64,000 nucleotides of DNA from Prochilodus magdalenae (lineage: Eukaryota; Chordata; Actinopteri; Characiformes; Prochilodontidae), in assembly GCA_024036415.1 (NCBI GenBank), contig JAMWET010001950.1:378001-442000 (forward strand). The letters are read 5' to 3'. A program made the position numbers and the translations under genes. This document shows, piece by piece, positions 23,380 through 33,822 of this stretch. Each line of letters opens with the position of its first letter. The first letter of the stretch is position 1. The notes below the pieces were generated by a model that was given only the letters and a program-made list of their open reading frames with translations, was not told the origin of the DNA and searched no databases.

Positions 23380-23900
23380 CTCACTGCCCACCCTATTAGA
23401 CACTCCTACCTTGCTACTCCACCTTGTAGATGTACAGTCAGAGACGATAGCTCATCTGCTGCACAGTGCAGTGTTGACCATCCTCTAGTCCTTCATCAGT
23501 GGTCACAGGATGCTGCCCACAGGACGCTGCCCACAGGACGCTGCCCACAGGATGCTGCCCACAGGACGCTGCTTTGGTTATTTTGGTTGGTGGACTATTC
23601 TCAGTCCAGCAGTGACACTGGGGTGTTTAAACACACCACTCACACACACAAACACAAACTAACACACCATCACCACGTCAGTGTCACTACAGGGCTGAGG
23701 GGGACCCAACACCCCCATAATACTTTCTCTGTGGCAGTCCTGTGAAGAGGTCCTGACCACTGAAGTATAGGGCAAGTAGGAGCTAAAAGGTCAAGCAGAG
23801 AAACAGTCTGTAACTGTAGAACTACAAGGTGAATCGTAAGGTTAGTGGAGCTGATGGCAAACGAGTGTTTAGTGGTCGGTCAGTGTCTATATATGGCTAT
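23380..23900 (-). mobile_element. Interspersed repeat (non-autonomous DNA element), copy 1
   Basis: Phrases such as CACCTTGTAGATGTACAGTC, TCATCAGTGGTCACAGGA, ACCACGTCAGTGTCACTACA and GGTCCTGACCACTGAAG are shared in opposite orientation with 45860-46400. The family is common in fish but its class is unsure (likely a hAT-type MITE). It contains a short internal tandem expansion, 23505-23575. Confidence 0.5.
23505..23575. repeat. 16-bp tandem repeat
   Basis: About four copies of CAGGACGCTGCCCA with one or two substitutions, a local expansion inside the interspersed repeat. Confidence 0.85.
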
Positions 23901-23951
23901 ATATGTGTATGTGCATGATTTGTCCTGACAAGGCATAAAAACAAACAACTC

Positions 23952-23983
23952 TGTGTGTTTGTGTGTGTGTGTGTGTGTCTTAG
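23952..23983 (+). promoter_or_regulatory. 3' splice site of host gene (TG-tract plus CTTAG)
   Basis: A TGTGTGTTTGTGTGTG run ends in TGTCTTAG directly before the open coding segment. The TG run serves as the pyrimidine-alternating tract and the AG is at 23982-23983. This placement explains why the open frame continues upstream as meaningless Cys-Val repeats. Confidence 0.75.
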
Positions 23984-24435
23984 GTGGCGCATCCGGCTGG
24001 TCGTCCTCCCACTGTGAGTGCTGCTGTAAGAGCCAGAAGAGCGAGCGTGAGGGCGAGAGCGGGACATCTTTTAACGAACTCTCCACATCCTGCTCCGAGA
24101 CCCAGTCTGAGGCCAGTTCTCCTCAGGAGACCGTCATTGTCCGGCCCACACCGCGCCAGCCTAACGTCCAGACGCTGGACCGTGTCATGAAGAAGGTTCC
24201 GGCCCAGGCTTTGCATCAGGCCGAGATGAGGCGCAGGACGGACCTGCTGAGGGCCCGCACCTCCGGACCACGTGACCTGATGACCGCCAAGAGGAAAGCA
24301 GGCAAGGAGAAGCTGACCCCTGAGCAGGAGCTGCAGAAGTGCATCCAGGACTTCCGGCGAATCAAAATCCCAGAGCGCTTCCCGGACAGGAAGAACATGT
24401 GGCAATCTGAACTGCTGAGGAAGTATCACCTCTGA
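23984..24435 (+). CDS. Terminal coding exon, unidentified host protein
   Basis: About 150 residues are encoded. The exon opens in phase 1 (GT completes a split codon) and reads GASGWSSSHCECCCKSQKSE, then a Ser/Thr/Glu-rich stretch (NELSTSCSETQSEASSPQET), then a basic, probably helical part (RRRTDLLRARTSGPRDL, KLTPEQELQKCIQDFRRIKI) and ends IPERFPDRKNMWQSELLRKY-HL before TGA. Codon use is GC-rich at third positions, unlike the AT-rich surroundings, and the protein looks conserved rather than random: charged C-terminus, ordered complexity, no repeats. A Cys cluster near the exon start might be palmitoylated or bind metal. I do not recognise the family. Upstream exons are not visible in the preceding 24 kb, so long introns or a window-crossing gene are implied. 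The 180-codon minus-strand frame here is a shadow. Confidence 0.85.
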
Positions 24436-24814
24436 AAACTGGGAGCGTGGGCGCGCTGGAAACACGAGCTGCTTATCTGCACTCATGATCCCACTCCGAT
24501 TCGCACTTCGCTCAGGACGCAATCGTGCTGCTCTGATCTTCCAGCCAGACGCTTAATGCGCTGCAAACGATGCGGTTAACCTTGACTGACTCGTAGACGG
24601 CACCGTTCTGCTCTGTTCTGTTACAAAGCACAATTACTCTAACGTACACCCCAGAGCTGTGGATCAATTTCACACTGTCTAAACAAACCAGCCCTTTAAG
24701 GAATGCCGCCGAATGGGTTGGACACGCAGTGAATAAGCACCCGTCACCTGCTCTCCACACATGCCGAACGATGCACCAATCAGACACACCTGGTTAGAGC
24801 CCAGAGTCCAGAGT
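24436..24814 (+). other. Probable 3' UTR of the host gene
   Basis: Directly follows the TGA. It is unique sequence with no recognised element. No AATAAA is found on the plus strand up to about 25200, so the poly(A) site is unknown; a variant signal may be used, or the UTR may run into the repeats. Confidence 0.45.
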
Positions 24815-24990
24815 TGCACTGCTGCTCAGAAGTTTGGAATCACTGCTTTCCATCATATGGACCCAAATATATCTTTGCATGCTCCACCCACAAATGCTTT
24901 TTCATAGCATTCGTCGCTAAGAGGTTTTACAACAGCGCTGTCAAATATCCCACACTGTTAGCATGACAGCTCAGCTCAGTTTAAGATTAT
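24815..24990 (+). mobile_element. MITE-like fragment (TTTGGAATCACT end)
   Basis: Begins CAGAAGTTTGGAATCACTG and carries GCTCCACCCACAAATGC. Both are matched in reverse complement at 28110-28350. The two are copies of one non-autonomous DNA element family. Boundaries are approximate. Confidence 0.45.
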
Positions 24991-25226
24991 AAGGACGCTG
25001 ATGACACAGCTTCCACAGAGTTAACACTTCACCAAAGTCAAAAGTTCTCGTTTTTATTTTTGTTCTGCTTCTAATTGTCGTAAATAACCCAGAATCTGTT
25101 TCCTCCCTCTAGCTTCCCATCACACAGTCTCTTCTGTTTCTATTCAAATGCTTTGCAAATATTATGCACATGTACAAAACAGTGGCAGGAAAAATGCTAA
25201 TTCATTTCAATTCAAGTCATTTTTAC
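24991..25226. other. Unassigned DNA
   Basis: AT-leaning unique sequence between the MITE fragment and the candidate minus-strand exon. Nothing recognised. Confidence 0.35.
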
Positions 25227-25365
25227 CCACCACAGTTATGCGAAGAAATGTGAAGGTGCTGTAGTCTCCCGTGGTTAGGAGCTGCATGGAAACAAGCAAG
25301 ATGGAGAGATTTAACAACATGATCTTTAGGACCCATCGTTTCCAGTCACAGGCCACTTCTGCCAA
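25227..25365 (-). CDS. Candidate internal exon, hydrophobic protein, minus strand
   Basis: The minus strand shows a good acceptor (CACTTCTCTTTCCAG) before 25365 and a donor (G|GTAAAA) after 25227. The 139 bp between stays open and reads LAEVACDWKRWVLKIMLLNL, SILLVSMQLLTTGDYSTF, TFLRITVVG: a charged start, a likely transmembrane helix (LKIMLLNLSILLVSMQLL) and a polar loop. It would begin in phase 0 and end in phase 1. I do not recognise the protein and see no partner exon nearby, and the same-strand frame extends beyond both splice sites, so this could be chance. If real it belongs to a gene opposite in orientation to 23984-24435. Confidence 0.32.
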
Positions 25366-25503
25366 CTGGAAAGAGAAGTGCTGTTGTGTTATACAAGCTG
25401 GGCACTTGTGCAGAGTATACGGCCGTGCATTAGAGTAACAGCAGCTCACCGTGTTTATACACTGTATGCCAATCAATAAGATCAGGTGGAATGGAATGAT
25501 ATG

Positions 25504-25640
25504 AGTCAAGGCCTGACATGACTCAAGGCCTGATATGACTCGAGGCCTGATATGACTCGAGGCCTGATATGACTCGAGGCCTGATATGACTTGAGGCCTA
25601 ATATGACTCGAGGCCTGATATGACTTGAGGCCTGATATGT
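25504..25640. repeat. 17-bp tandem repeat
   Basis: Eight or so copies of GGCCTGATATGACTCGA with a few substitutions, starting about 140 bp past the candidate exon. Confidence 0.93.
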
Positions 25641-27407
25641 CAACATTTACTCAGAATCCTTTTGCATTTACACTTAGCTTTTCTATTCCTTTTTTCCATT
25701 CCTGTCTTTTTCAAAATCCACAACAATTTGGCAGATGGAGAACCCGCTACATTCTGTTCCTGGGTACTTACTTACAGATGGCTATGACGTTGCTGGGGTT
25801 GGAATTCACAATCCCGTTTTGGGCTGAAGGCTCTTAGCCCACTGCATCTGAAGCAGCTTAGACATTAAGGCCATAGTATTTAACATGCTGTATAAAATAT
25901 AGGCTGTTTTAAAAAGCAGCTTGCTCACACGTGGTTCAACCATCCAGCAATGTATCCAGAATAAAGAGATATCAGGAAGTATATACTGTGGATTACCTGC
26001 CTGAGATGTAGAACTAGAAATGAGTGTTGGGAGACCTTTTGACTAAACTCTGAGGCTTGACTTGGGGGAACTCTACTTCTTAACTCAAGAAAAGCAGTAC
26101 CATGAGTTAACTGTTTAAACGTGCAGTGCTTAGAACCTAAAGAGCAAACTTTTATATAAATATAATTTCTTCTCTTTTTGAAAGTATAATAGCTGAAGTT
26201 AAAGTGCGTTACTAATTTCCACAGATATCTATTTGATATGTATGTGGAAGCCCACACTTTTAAGACTGCAGAGTAACGTAGTGTACTCAAACATTAAACA
26301 CGTCATTTGTACTATATAAAATATTAATAATAAAATACAATGTACATTAAAAATTGGTTCTTTAAGGGTTCTTTAGTGTAAGCAATGGTTTTATAGTCCT
26401 ATGCAATCATTTGGAAAAACCCTGGTCAAACGACACGTTTCTTTAATTTACAACAACACACTTTAGACAGCTTGACTTTTTGACTTTTACGTTTAAGTTT
26501 AAATTACATTAACTTAAATATAGTACTCAATCAAAAAATATAGATTCAGAAAATAAACAGTAATTGTGTATTAAATGAAGTGAAGGCTGTATTGACTTAT
26601 TTTCATTTAGTAAATCATTAAAACATGTAAGTCATCCAGGGTGCTCAAACTTTAGCATATAACTGTATGTAGATCTATGGCTCAACTCAAATAGCCATTT
26701 GAAAGATTCTTAGTGTGGTCGATTGGTTCTTCTCTAGAAAGGGAACTTTGGCTTGACTCAAATGATCCATAATGCCTTATTTATATCGGGCTACAGGCCA
26801 ATATCAGTTGCCTGAGTGAAGCTGAAAATGGCTTCGGAAGTGGAGAACTGCAAAACTTGGCCAGGCCATGCACTGAATTCTTGGGCTGTGAGGGCAGCAA
26901 CCCCCAGTTACCAGTCAATGCTTTTGCTGTATAAGGTTCAGCAGGCAGGAAATGCATTAGGGTGTTAGAGTTTACTGTACAGAGCTGCGGTGTTTCTTCA
27001 GAGAGCCTGCTCATTTTTAGCTTTCCCTAATTCAGTGGCTGCTTTTAACAGGGGCTGCGTTTATCTGTCTGTACTTAGTGGCCAAAGATTCACAGTGAAC
27101 AGTGGAATACATTCAACTGATCTAATATCCTGAGATTCACATGAAATTCTGAGGGCACTGTCGGAAAACATGATGCCCTCAAAATCACACTGTAATTTTA
27201 TTAAGAGAAATTGTCCAGCGCACTTAGTACACAAACATGGATCCGTTCCAGTCACTGCTTTATTGAGAACGTCTCTGTAAAGAACCCTTTAAAATGGTTC
27301 TATATAGTCAAGTAGTCCTTAACTGTATATGAACTATCTAGGGGACCCTGAGGACCATTGCTACATCTATCACCAACAAGAGTTCCAGTATTATTACAAG
27401 TTGAAAG
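25641..27407. other. Unassigned AT-rich DNA
   Basis: No supported gene. Around 26350-26420 and 27260-27320, phrases such as GGTTCTTTAAGGGTTCTTTA and AAGAACCCTTTAAAATGG suggest decayed palindromic MITEs, without definable ends. Confidence 0.4.
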
Positions 27408-27422
27408 TGATTCTTTCTTTCT

Positions 27423-27711
27423 TGCACCAAAGGGAGAAGCAGAAGACAGGCTGAGGGGTCGAGCTGTTTATTTCAAGGCGAGTGCAGTGGAGTCTCAGCT
27501 CGTCTGTACACAGTTTTCATAGCCTGTTTAACCCCCTTTAAGGTACAAGATCAACACGAGGGGTGTAGTCTTGGAACTAGGTATGTTGGTGTTGTTTCAC
27601 CAGATGGTCAACTCTCCTAACCAATAATAGCCTAAAGGTATTTGACCTTTAACCTACAGCTATATACACCTGATGAGAAGCCTTTTCCAGGACTCAGATC
27701 CTGTCATAACA
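27423..27711 (-). mobile_element. Solo LTR candidate
   Basis: On the minus strand it begins TGTTATGACAGGATC, has a TATATAG word near 27660, then a transcription-unit-like GAGACTCCACTGCACTCGCC with AAATAAA (complement near 27470), then CAGCTCGACCCCTCAGCC and ends near GGTGCA. The order U3, poly(A) signal, short U5 and the TG...CA ends fit an LTR of about 290 bp. A target duplication is not evident, so the limits may be off by some bases. Confidence 0.5.
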
Positions 27712-28109
27712 TGTGGGTTCTTCCCAGAGGATAGCAAATGGTACCAGTATGGTTTACAAATGGCAAAAAAACACCATCAATATATGGAAGTGTTGAACTT
27801 ATACACTGTAGTGGTATCATGAAAACACTGATATCCGACAAAGTCATAGAACCTTCTGTTTGGAACCATATAGAACCCTTTTACATGTATGTGACATATA
27901 CGTAGATTAGACTTTTTTTATTTCGCCCTAAAGCAAAGTCATCAACTGTGTTTTTATTCTGGCGATAATTTGATTGACATAAATAAGACTAATTAAAAAA
28001 CAGCTATGTACTCATGGGGACTTTTGTGGCTCGAGGGCCCAAATCCACTGCTTACTGCAAGAACCGCCGCTATTGTTGCCTGTGCAACCTGGCAGTGGTT
28101 GCTATTAAA
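27712..28109. other. Unassigned DNA
   Basis: Unique or decayed MITE-like sequence (GAACCATATAGAACCC near 27865). No gene. Confidence 0.35.
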
Positions 28110-28350
28110 CTAATGCATTTGTGGGTGGAGCTTTGATGGATCAAATGTATGTAATGATTTGGTTACGATGCTCCTTCTCTACAACTCTACAACAATGTGC
28201 AACGACACCAGACGTGTCCAGAATGATGAACAGAGCTGTAGGTGATTCCATAATGACTGAGGACGCTGTTAGTTAGAAGTTATAACAGCACAAACAGCTG
28301 TACAGGTATTGATGCCATGTGATTCCAGACTTTTGAATGGCACTGTATGT
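28110..28350 (-). mobile_element. MITE-like fragment, inverted partner of 24815-24990
   Basis: Contains GCATTTGTGGGTGGAGC and ends ATTCCAGACTTTTGAATGGC, the reverse complement of the phrases in the 24815 copy. Confidence 0.45.
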
Positions 28351-28482
28351 GTGAATGTGGTTAAAACAATTATGTAAAAAAAAACAAATCTGGTGTTGTG
28401 TTGAATTGTATGGACTGTGTTGACACAAGTCAGTTTTTTTGGTGATTTTGCAAAAGAAAAGGTCATTTCATTCAGTATGATA

Positions 28483-28485
28483 GTA

Positions 28486-28517
<32 letters not shown>
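28483..28517. repeat. (GAT)n microsatellite
   Basis: About ten GAT trinucleotides in tandem. Confidence 0.9.
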
Positions 28518-28518
<1 letters not shown>

Positions 28519-29732
28519 TTCCCTGTTGTAGCAAGCCAACAATGCATGTTGTTTCATTGAGCCAAGTACCACGCGACATGGAGGAATTGCCTCATATCAA
28601 TTAGATCAGCCGGTTAATTTGTGCTATAGGCCCCACATAACTCACTGACATTTAGCAGAACACATCAAATCCCACGGAAGTCATGCATCCGAAAGGATCG
28701 AGCAGCGCTGTTTATAGACAGCTAGACTGTTCCTGTTTGTTGTTGTGAACATTTTTTTTGTTGGTTTGTTTGTTGTGAACCGGTTTCGCCCCTGGGTACA
28801 TGAAGAATCTCTTATTGTGAATGTGCAATGATTCATTAAATGAGCTGAGTTTAAAGCCTAATTCACTCGTATCCCTGTAATTTTGTGAGGCCCGCTGGAG
28901 GAATCTTGGGAAAGGCACAGCTTTCAAATACAGGCTTATAGACAGAACAAGCCAGTGGCCAATTTTCAGCTTGTTTGTGCCAAATGAGTCCCAGCAAATT
29001 GGGAAGGGAGGTGCGGGGAGGTGCCTTTTCTATTCCCCTCACCCCCCCAAAACACACTGCAAGAATCTAATACCGTCTCTGAATTTTACAGATTATGAGC
29101 TTTACTGGATCTAATACAAAACAGACAGAGTTGACTCCGCACTCCCTCTGCTTGCTGGTTATCCGGCTGATTGCAGAGGTAGGATTTTCTAATGCAGCTT
29201 TCCACGGCTTCCAGTGCGTTTGTTCTTCCTTCAGTTTTTTTTTCTCCCAGAGAAAACGTGGTGAGAAATACATGCTTCACAAGCGCCATTTTTAGACGTG
29301 ACTATTTTTAGTCTGCAGATTCTGCAGTGTCGCCATATTCCTTCTGCAACTGAGAAGCTTTGGGGCTGCATTATGACTCTGAGAGATTCAAAAATATTTG
29401 GTGGCCTGGTGGAGTAATAAAGATATATATACAGAGATCAGAGCTAAAGATGAAACATACAGACATATGAATCATAACACGACAGCCACAACTTAATCAT
29501 TTGACTTACATAGGAAAGGGAAATTATCTCCACAGACCATTCAACAGTTTTGTGTAATGAAATGGTTAAGGTGTATAATGACACGCATTAAGAGTGGGAT
29601 GATCTGAGATGATCCATTCAAGAATTAGGATTCTTCACAGTGAAGAACTATAAGAACCAGATGCCTAAACAGGTTAACACCTCTTATAGCTTCACGCTCA
29701 GTCAAAATCCAAGACCGTTATAGATACACTGC
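28518..29732. other. Unassigned single-copy DNA
   Basis: About 1.2 kb of unique sequence. The small frames near 28860-29290 on both strands show no domain. A conserved non-coding element is possible but unsupported. Confidence 0.4.
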
Positions 29733-31035
29733 CGGAAACTACTTACAGTACACTAACACATTACACTTACTGAATTACTGTACACCAACACACTACTTAC
29801 AGTACACTAACGCATTACACTTACTGAGCTACTGTACACCAACACACTACTTACAGTACACTAACGCATTACACTTACTGAGCTACTGTACACCAACACA
29901 CTACTTACAGTACATTAACGCATTACACTTACTGAGTTACTGTACACCAACACACTACTAACAGTACACTAACGCATTACACTTACTGAATTACTGTACA
30001 CCAACACACTACTTACAGTACACTAACGCATTACACTTACTGAGTTACTGTACACCAACACACTACTTACAGTACACTAACACATTACACTTACTGAGTT
30101 ACTGTACACCAACACACTACTTACAGTACACTAACGCATTACACTTACTGAATTACTGTACACCAACACACTACTTACAGTACACTAACGCATTACACTT
30201 ACTGAGTTACTGTACACCAACACACTACAGTACACTAACGCATTACACTACTGAATTACTGTACACCAACACACTACAGTACACTAACGCATTACACTAC
30301 TGAATTACTGTACACCAACACACTACAGTACACTAACGCATTACACTACTGAATTACTGTACACCAACACACTACTTACAGCACACTAACACATTACACT
30401 TACTGAGTTACTGTACACCAACACACTACTTACAGTACACTAACGCATTACACTTACTGAGTTACTGTACACCAACACACTACTTACAGTACACTAACAC
30501 ATTACACTTACTGAGTTACTGTACACCAACACACTACTAACAGTACACTAACGCATTACACTTACTGAGTTACTGTACACCAACACACTACTTACAGTAC
30601 ACTAACGCATTACACTTACTGAGCTACTGTACACCAACACACTACTTACAGTACACTAACGCATTACACTTACTGAGCTACTGTACACCAACACACTACT
30701 TACAGTACATTAACGCATTACACTTACTGATTTACTGTACACCAACACACTACTTACAGTACACTAACACACTACACTTACTGAGTTACTGTACACCAAC
30801 ACACTACTAACAGTACACTAACGCATTACACTTACTGAGTTACTGTACACCAACACACTACTTACAGTACACTAACACATTACACCTACTGAGTTACTGT
30901 ACACCAACACACTACTTACAGCACACTAACACATTACACTTACTGAGTTACTGTACACCAACACACTACTTACAGTACACTAACACATTACACTTACTGA
31001 GTTACTGTACACCAACACACTACATACTGTACACC
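29733..31035. repeat. 54-bp satellite-like tandem array
   Basis: About 24 copies of a 54-bp unit (ACTGTACACCAACACACTAC followed by TTACAGTACACTAACGCATT and ACACTTACTGAGTT). Each unit is itself two related halves (CTGTACACCAACACACTAC versus CAGTACACTAACGCATTAC), so it grew from a ~27-bp ancestor. Around 30220-30360 several adjacent units share the same deletions (loss of TTAC and TT), showing local spread of one variant. No gene inside. Confidence 0.95.
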
Positions 31036-31528
31036 ACTGAGGGTATCTGGAGTGTTTACTGTTTCACATTCTGTGAAATAAGAAAACAAATTAATTTTTT
31101 TTGAGCTGCCAACATCAGAAAACATTCAACACGCCGTCCTACATCAAGTAAGGGGGGCACATCTGAAGCGTGGCACGTGGAAGCTAAGAGCAAAGCACCG
31201 GAACCATTCTGTTGTCAACTGCACCTGAGTGGATTAAGTTCATTCTTGATGGCATCATCCAGCTTCAGTCAGCAAAAACCTGTAAGTGTGTGCTAACCGC
31301 TTTGTGCCTGACACAAAGCTGAAGCCAGCTTCTTATTCACCAGCAAATTTTTCCATTCCACCTTAAATGGAGCAGCAGTTAGATTCTGGTGCCTGAGGCT
31401 ATCTGTCCAGCTTCTTGTCTGAATACTTTCATTCTACCATATAAGGTTTTAAGGTGGCATTTAAGGTGGAACAGAAAAATCGAAAAAAAAAAAGAAGCTC
31501 ATGAATAGGAAGTCGACATCAGCCTTGT
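31036..31528. other. Spacer between arrays
   Basis: Unique sequence. There is a near-duplicate phrase about CACCTTAAATGGAGCAGC and TTTAAGGTGGAAC, possibly a decayed inverted-repeat element around 31355-31470. No gene. Confidence 0.35.
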
Positions 31529-31715
31529 AGATAGATCTTTATTGATCCCGAAGGACATTTAGTAGCCAGGAGCAGTTTCACAATACAGCACAGTAAAACT
31601 AAACAAAAACAAAAACTATAACAGTAAACTATAAACTATACATAGTACAGTTAACTATGGATATATATATTTATATATTTAAATACACAAGAAAGTCTAT
31701 CTACAAAAAATACAG
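31529..31715 (-). mobile_element. GATA-tailed retroposon 3' end
   Basis: TAGATAGATCTTTATTGATCCCGAAGGAC opens the copy, followed by TTTAGTAGCCAGGAGCAG and CACAATACAGCACAGTAAAA. The same run (TTTAGCAGCCAATAGCATG, CACAATACAGAACAGTAAAA) occurs at 60981-61075. This confirms one retroposon family with a 3' UTR at least 100 bp long. Transcription sense is minus. Confidence 0.7.
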
Positions 31716-33822
31716 ATATAACTGTAGACCTGTAGTGTCAGACTGTAGACGGTAGACCCATAGTGTCAGACTGTCGACGGTAGACCCGTAGTGTCAGACT
31801 GTCGACGGTAGACCCGTAGTGCCAGACTGTCGACTGTAGACCTGTAGTGCCAGACTGTCGACTGTAGACCTGTAGTGTCAGACTGTCGACTACAGACCCA
31901 TAGTGTCAGACTGTTGACTGTAGACCCGTAGTGCCAGACAGTCAACTGTAGACCTGTAGTGCCAGACAGTCAACTGTAGACCCATAGTGCCAGACTGTCG
32001 ACTGTAGACCCATAGTGTCAGACTGTTGACTGTAGACCCGTAGTTTCAAACAGTCAACTGTAGACCCGTAGTGCCAGACTGTCGACGGTAGACCCGTAGT
32101 GCCAGACTGTCGACTGTAGACCTGTAGTGTCAGACTGTTGACTGTAGACCTGTAGTGCCAGACTGTCGACTACAGACCCATAGTGTCAGACTGTTGACTG
32201 TAGACCGGTAGTGTCAGACAGTCAACTGTAGACCCGTAGTGCCAGACAGTCAACTGTAGACCTGTAGTGCCAGACAGTCAACTGTAGACCTGTAGTGCCA
32301 GACTGTCAACTGTAGACCCGTAGTGCCAGACAGTCAACTGTAGACCCGTAGTGCCAGACTGTCGACTGTAGACCCGTTGTGCCAGACTGTCGACGGTAGA
32401 CCCGTAGTGCCAGACTGTCGACTGTAGACCTGTAGTGCCAGACTGTCGACTACAGACACATAGTGTCAGACTGTTGACTGTAGACGGGTAGTGTCAGACA
32501 GTCAACTGTAGACCTGTAGTGTCAGACAGTCAACAGTAGACCTGTAGTGCCAGACAGTCAACTGTAGACCCGTAGTGCCAGACTGTCAGCTGTAGACCCG
32601 TAGTGTCAGACTGTCGACTACAGACCCATAGTGTCAGACTGTCGACCTGTAGTGTCAGACTGTCGACTGTAGACCCGTAGTGTCAGACTGTTGACTTTAG
32701 ACACATAGTGTCAAACAGTCAACTGTAGACCTGTAGTGTCAGACTGTCGACCTGTAGTGTCAGACTGTTGACTGTAGACCCGTAGTGTCAAACAGTCAAC
32801 TGTAGACCCGTAGTGCCAGACTGTTGACGGTAGACCCGTAGTGTCAGACTGTCGACTACAGACCCGTAGTGGCAGACTGTTGACTACAGACCCGTAGTGT
32901 CAGACTGTCGACTGTAGACCTGTAGTGTCAGACTGTCGACTGTAGACCCATAGTGTCAGACTGTTGATTGTAGACCCGTAGTGTCAAACAGTCAACCGTA
33001 GACCTGTAGTGCCAGACTGTTGATGGTAGACTCGTAGTGCCAGACTGTCAACTGTAGACATGTAGTGTCAGACTGTCGACTACAGACCCATAGTGTCAAA
33101 CAGTCAACTGTAGACCTGTAGTGTCAGACTGTCGACCTGTAGTGTCAGACTGTTGACTGTAGACCTGTAGTGTCAAACAGTCAACTGTAGACCCGTAGTG
33201 CCAGACTGTTGACGGTAGACCCGTAGTGTCAGACTGTCGACTACAGACCCATAGTGTCAGACTGTCGACTGTAGACCCGTAGTGTCAAACAGTCAACCGT
33301 AGACCCATAGTGTCAGACTGCGTCTGTAGACCCGTAGTGTCAAACAGTCAACCATAGACACGTAGTGCCAGACTGTCGACGGTAGACTCGTAGTGCCAGA
33401 CTGTCGACTGTAGACCTGTAGTGTCAGACTGTCGACTACAGACCCGTAGTGGCAGACTGTCGACTGTAGACCTGTAGTGTCAGACTGTTGACTGTAGACC
33501 CGTAGTGTCAAACAGTCAACCGTAGACCCATAGTGTCAGACTGTCGACTGTAGACCCGTAGTGTCAGACTGTTGACTGTAGACCCGTAGTGCCAGACTGT
33601 CGACTGTAGACCCGTAGTGTCAGACTGTCGACTGTAGACCTGTAGTGTCAGACTGTCGACTGTAGACCCGTAGTGCCAGACTGTCGACTGTAGACCTGTA
33701 GTGTCAGACTGTCGACGGTAGACCCATAGTGCCAGACTGTCGACCCGTAGTGTCAGACTGTTGACTGTAGACCCGTAGTGCCAGACTGTCGACTGTAGAC
33801 CTGTAGTGTCAGACAGTGACAG
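31716..33822. repeat. 28-bp satellite-like tandem array
   Basis: About 75 copies of a 28-bp unit (TGTAGACCCGTAGTGYCAGA followed by CTGTCGAC), with frequent C/T and G/A variants. The unit centre is a near palindrome: variants ACTGTCGACTGT, ACAGTCAACTGT and ACTGTTGACTGT occur, the first holding a SalI-type GTCGAC. It begins at the edge of the retroposon tail (ATATAACTGTAGACCTGTAG). A 72-codon minus frame inside is a by-product. Confidence 0.95.

Noticed and set aside
23980..24522. 180-codon minus frame opposite the host exon
   Set aside because: It is the shadow of a GC-rich plus-strand exon; the plus strand has the splice acceptor and the more protein-like sequence.
27403..27716. Target duplication for the 27423-27711 LTR
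   Set aside because: Tried TG...CA limits at 27408 and 27423; flanking 5-mers (GAAAG or TTTCT versus TGTGG) do not match.
29733..33822. Regular repeats that might suggest a CRISPR-like array
   Set aside because: Units are contiguous with no unique spacers, and the genome is eukaryotic.
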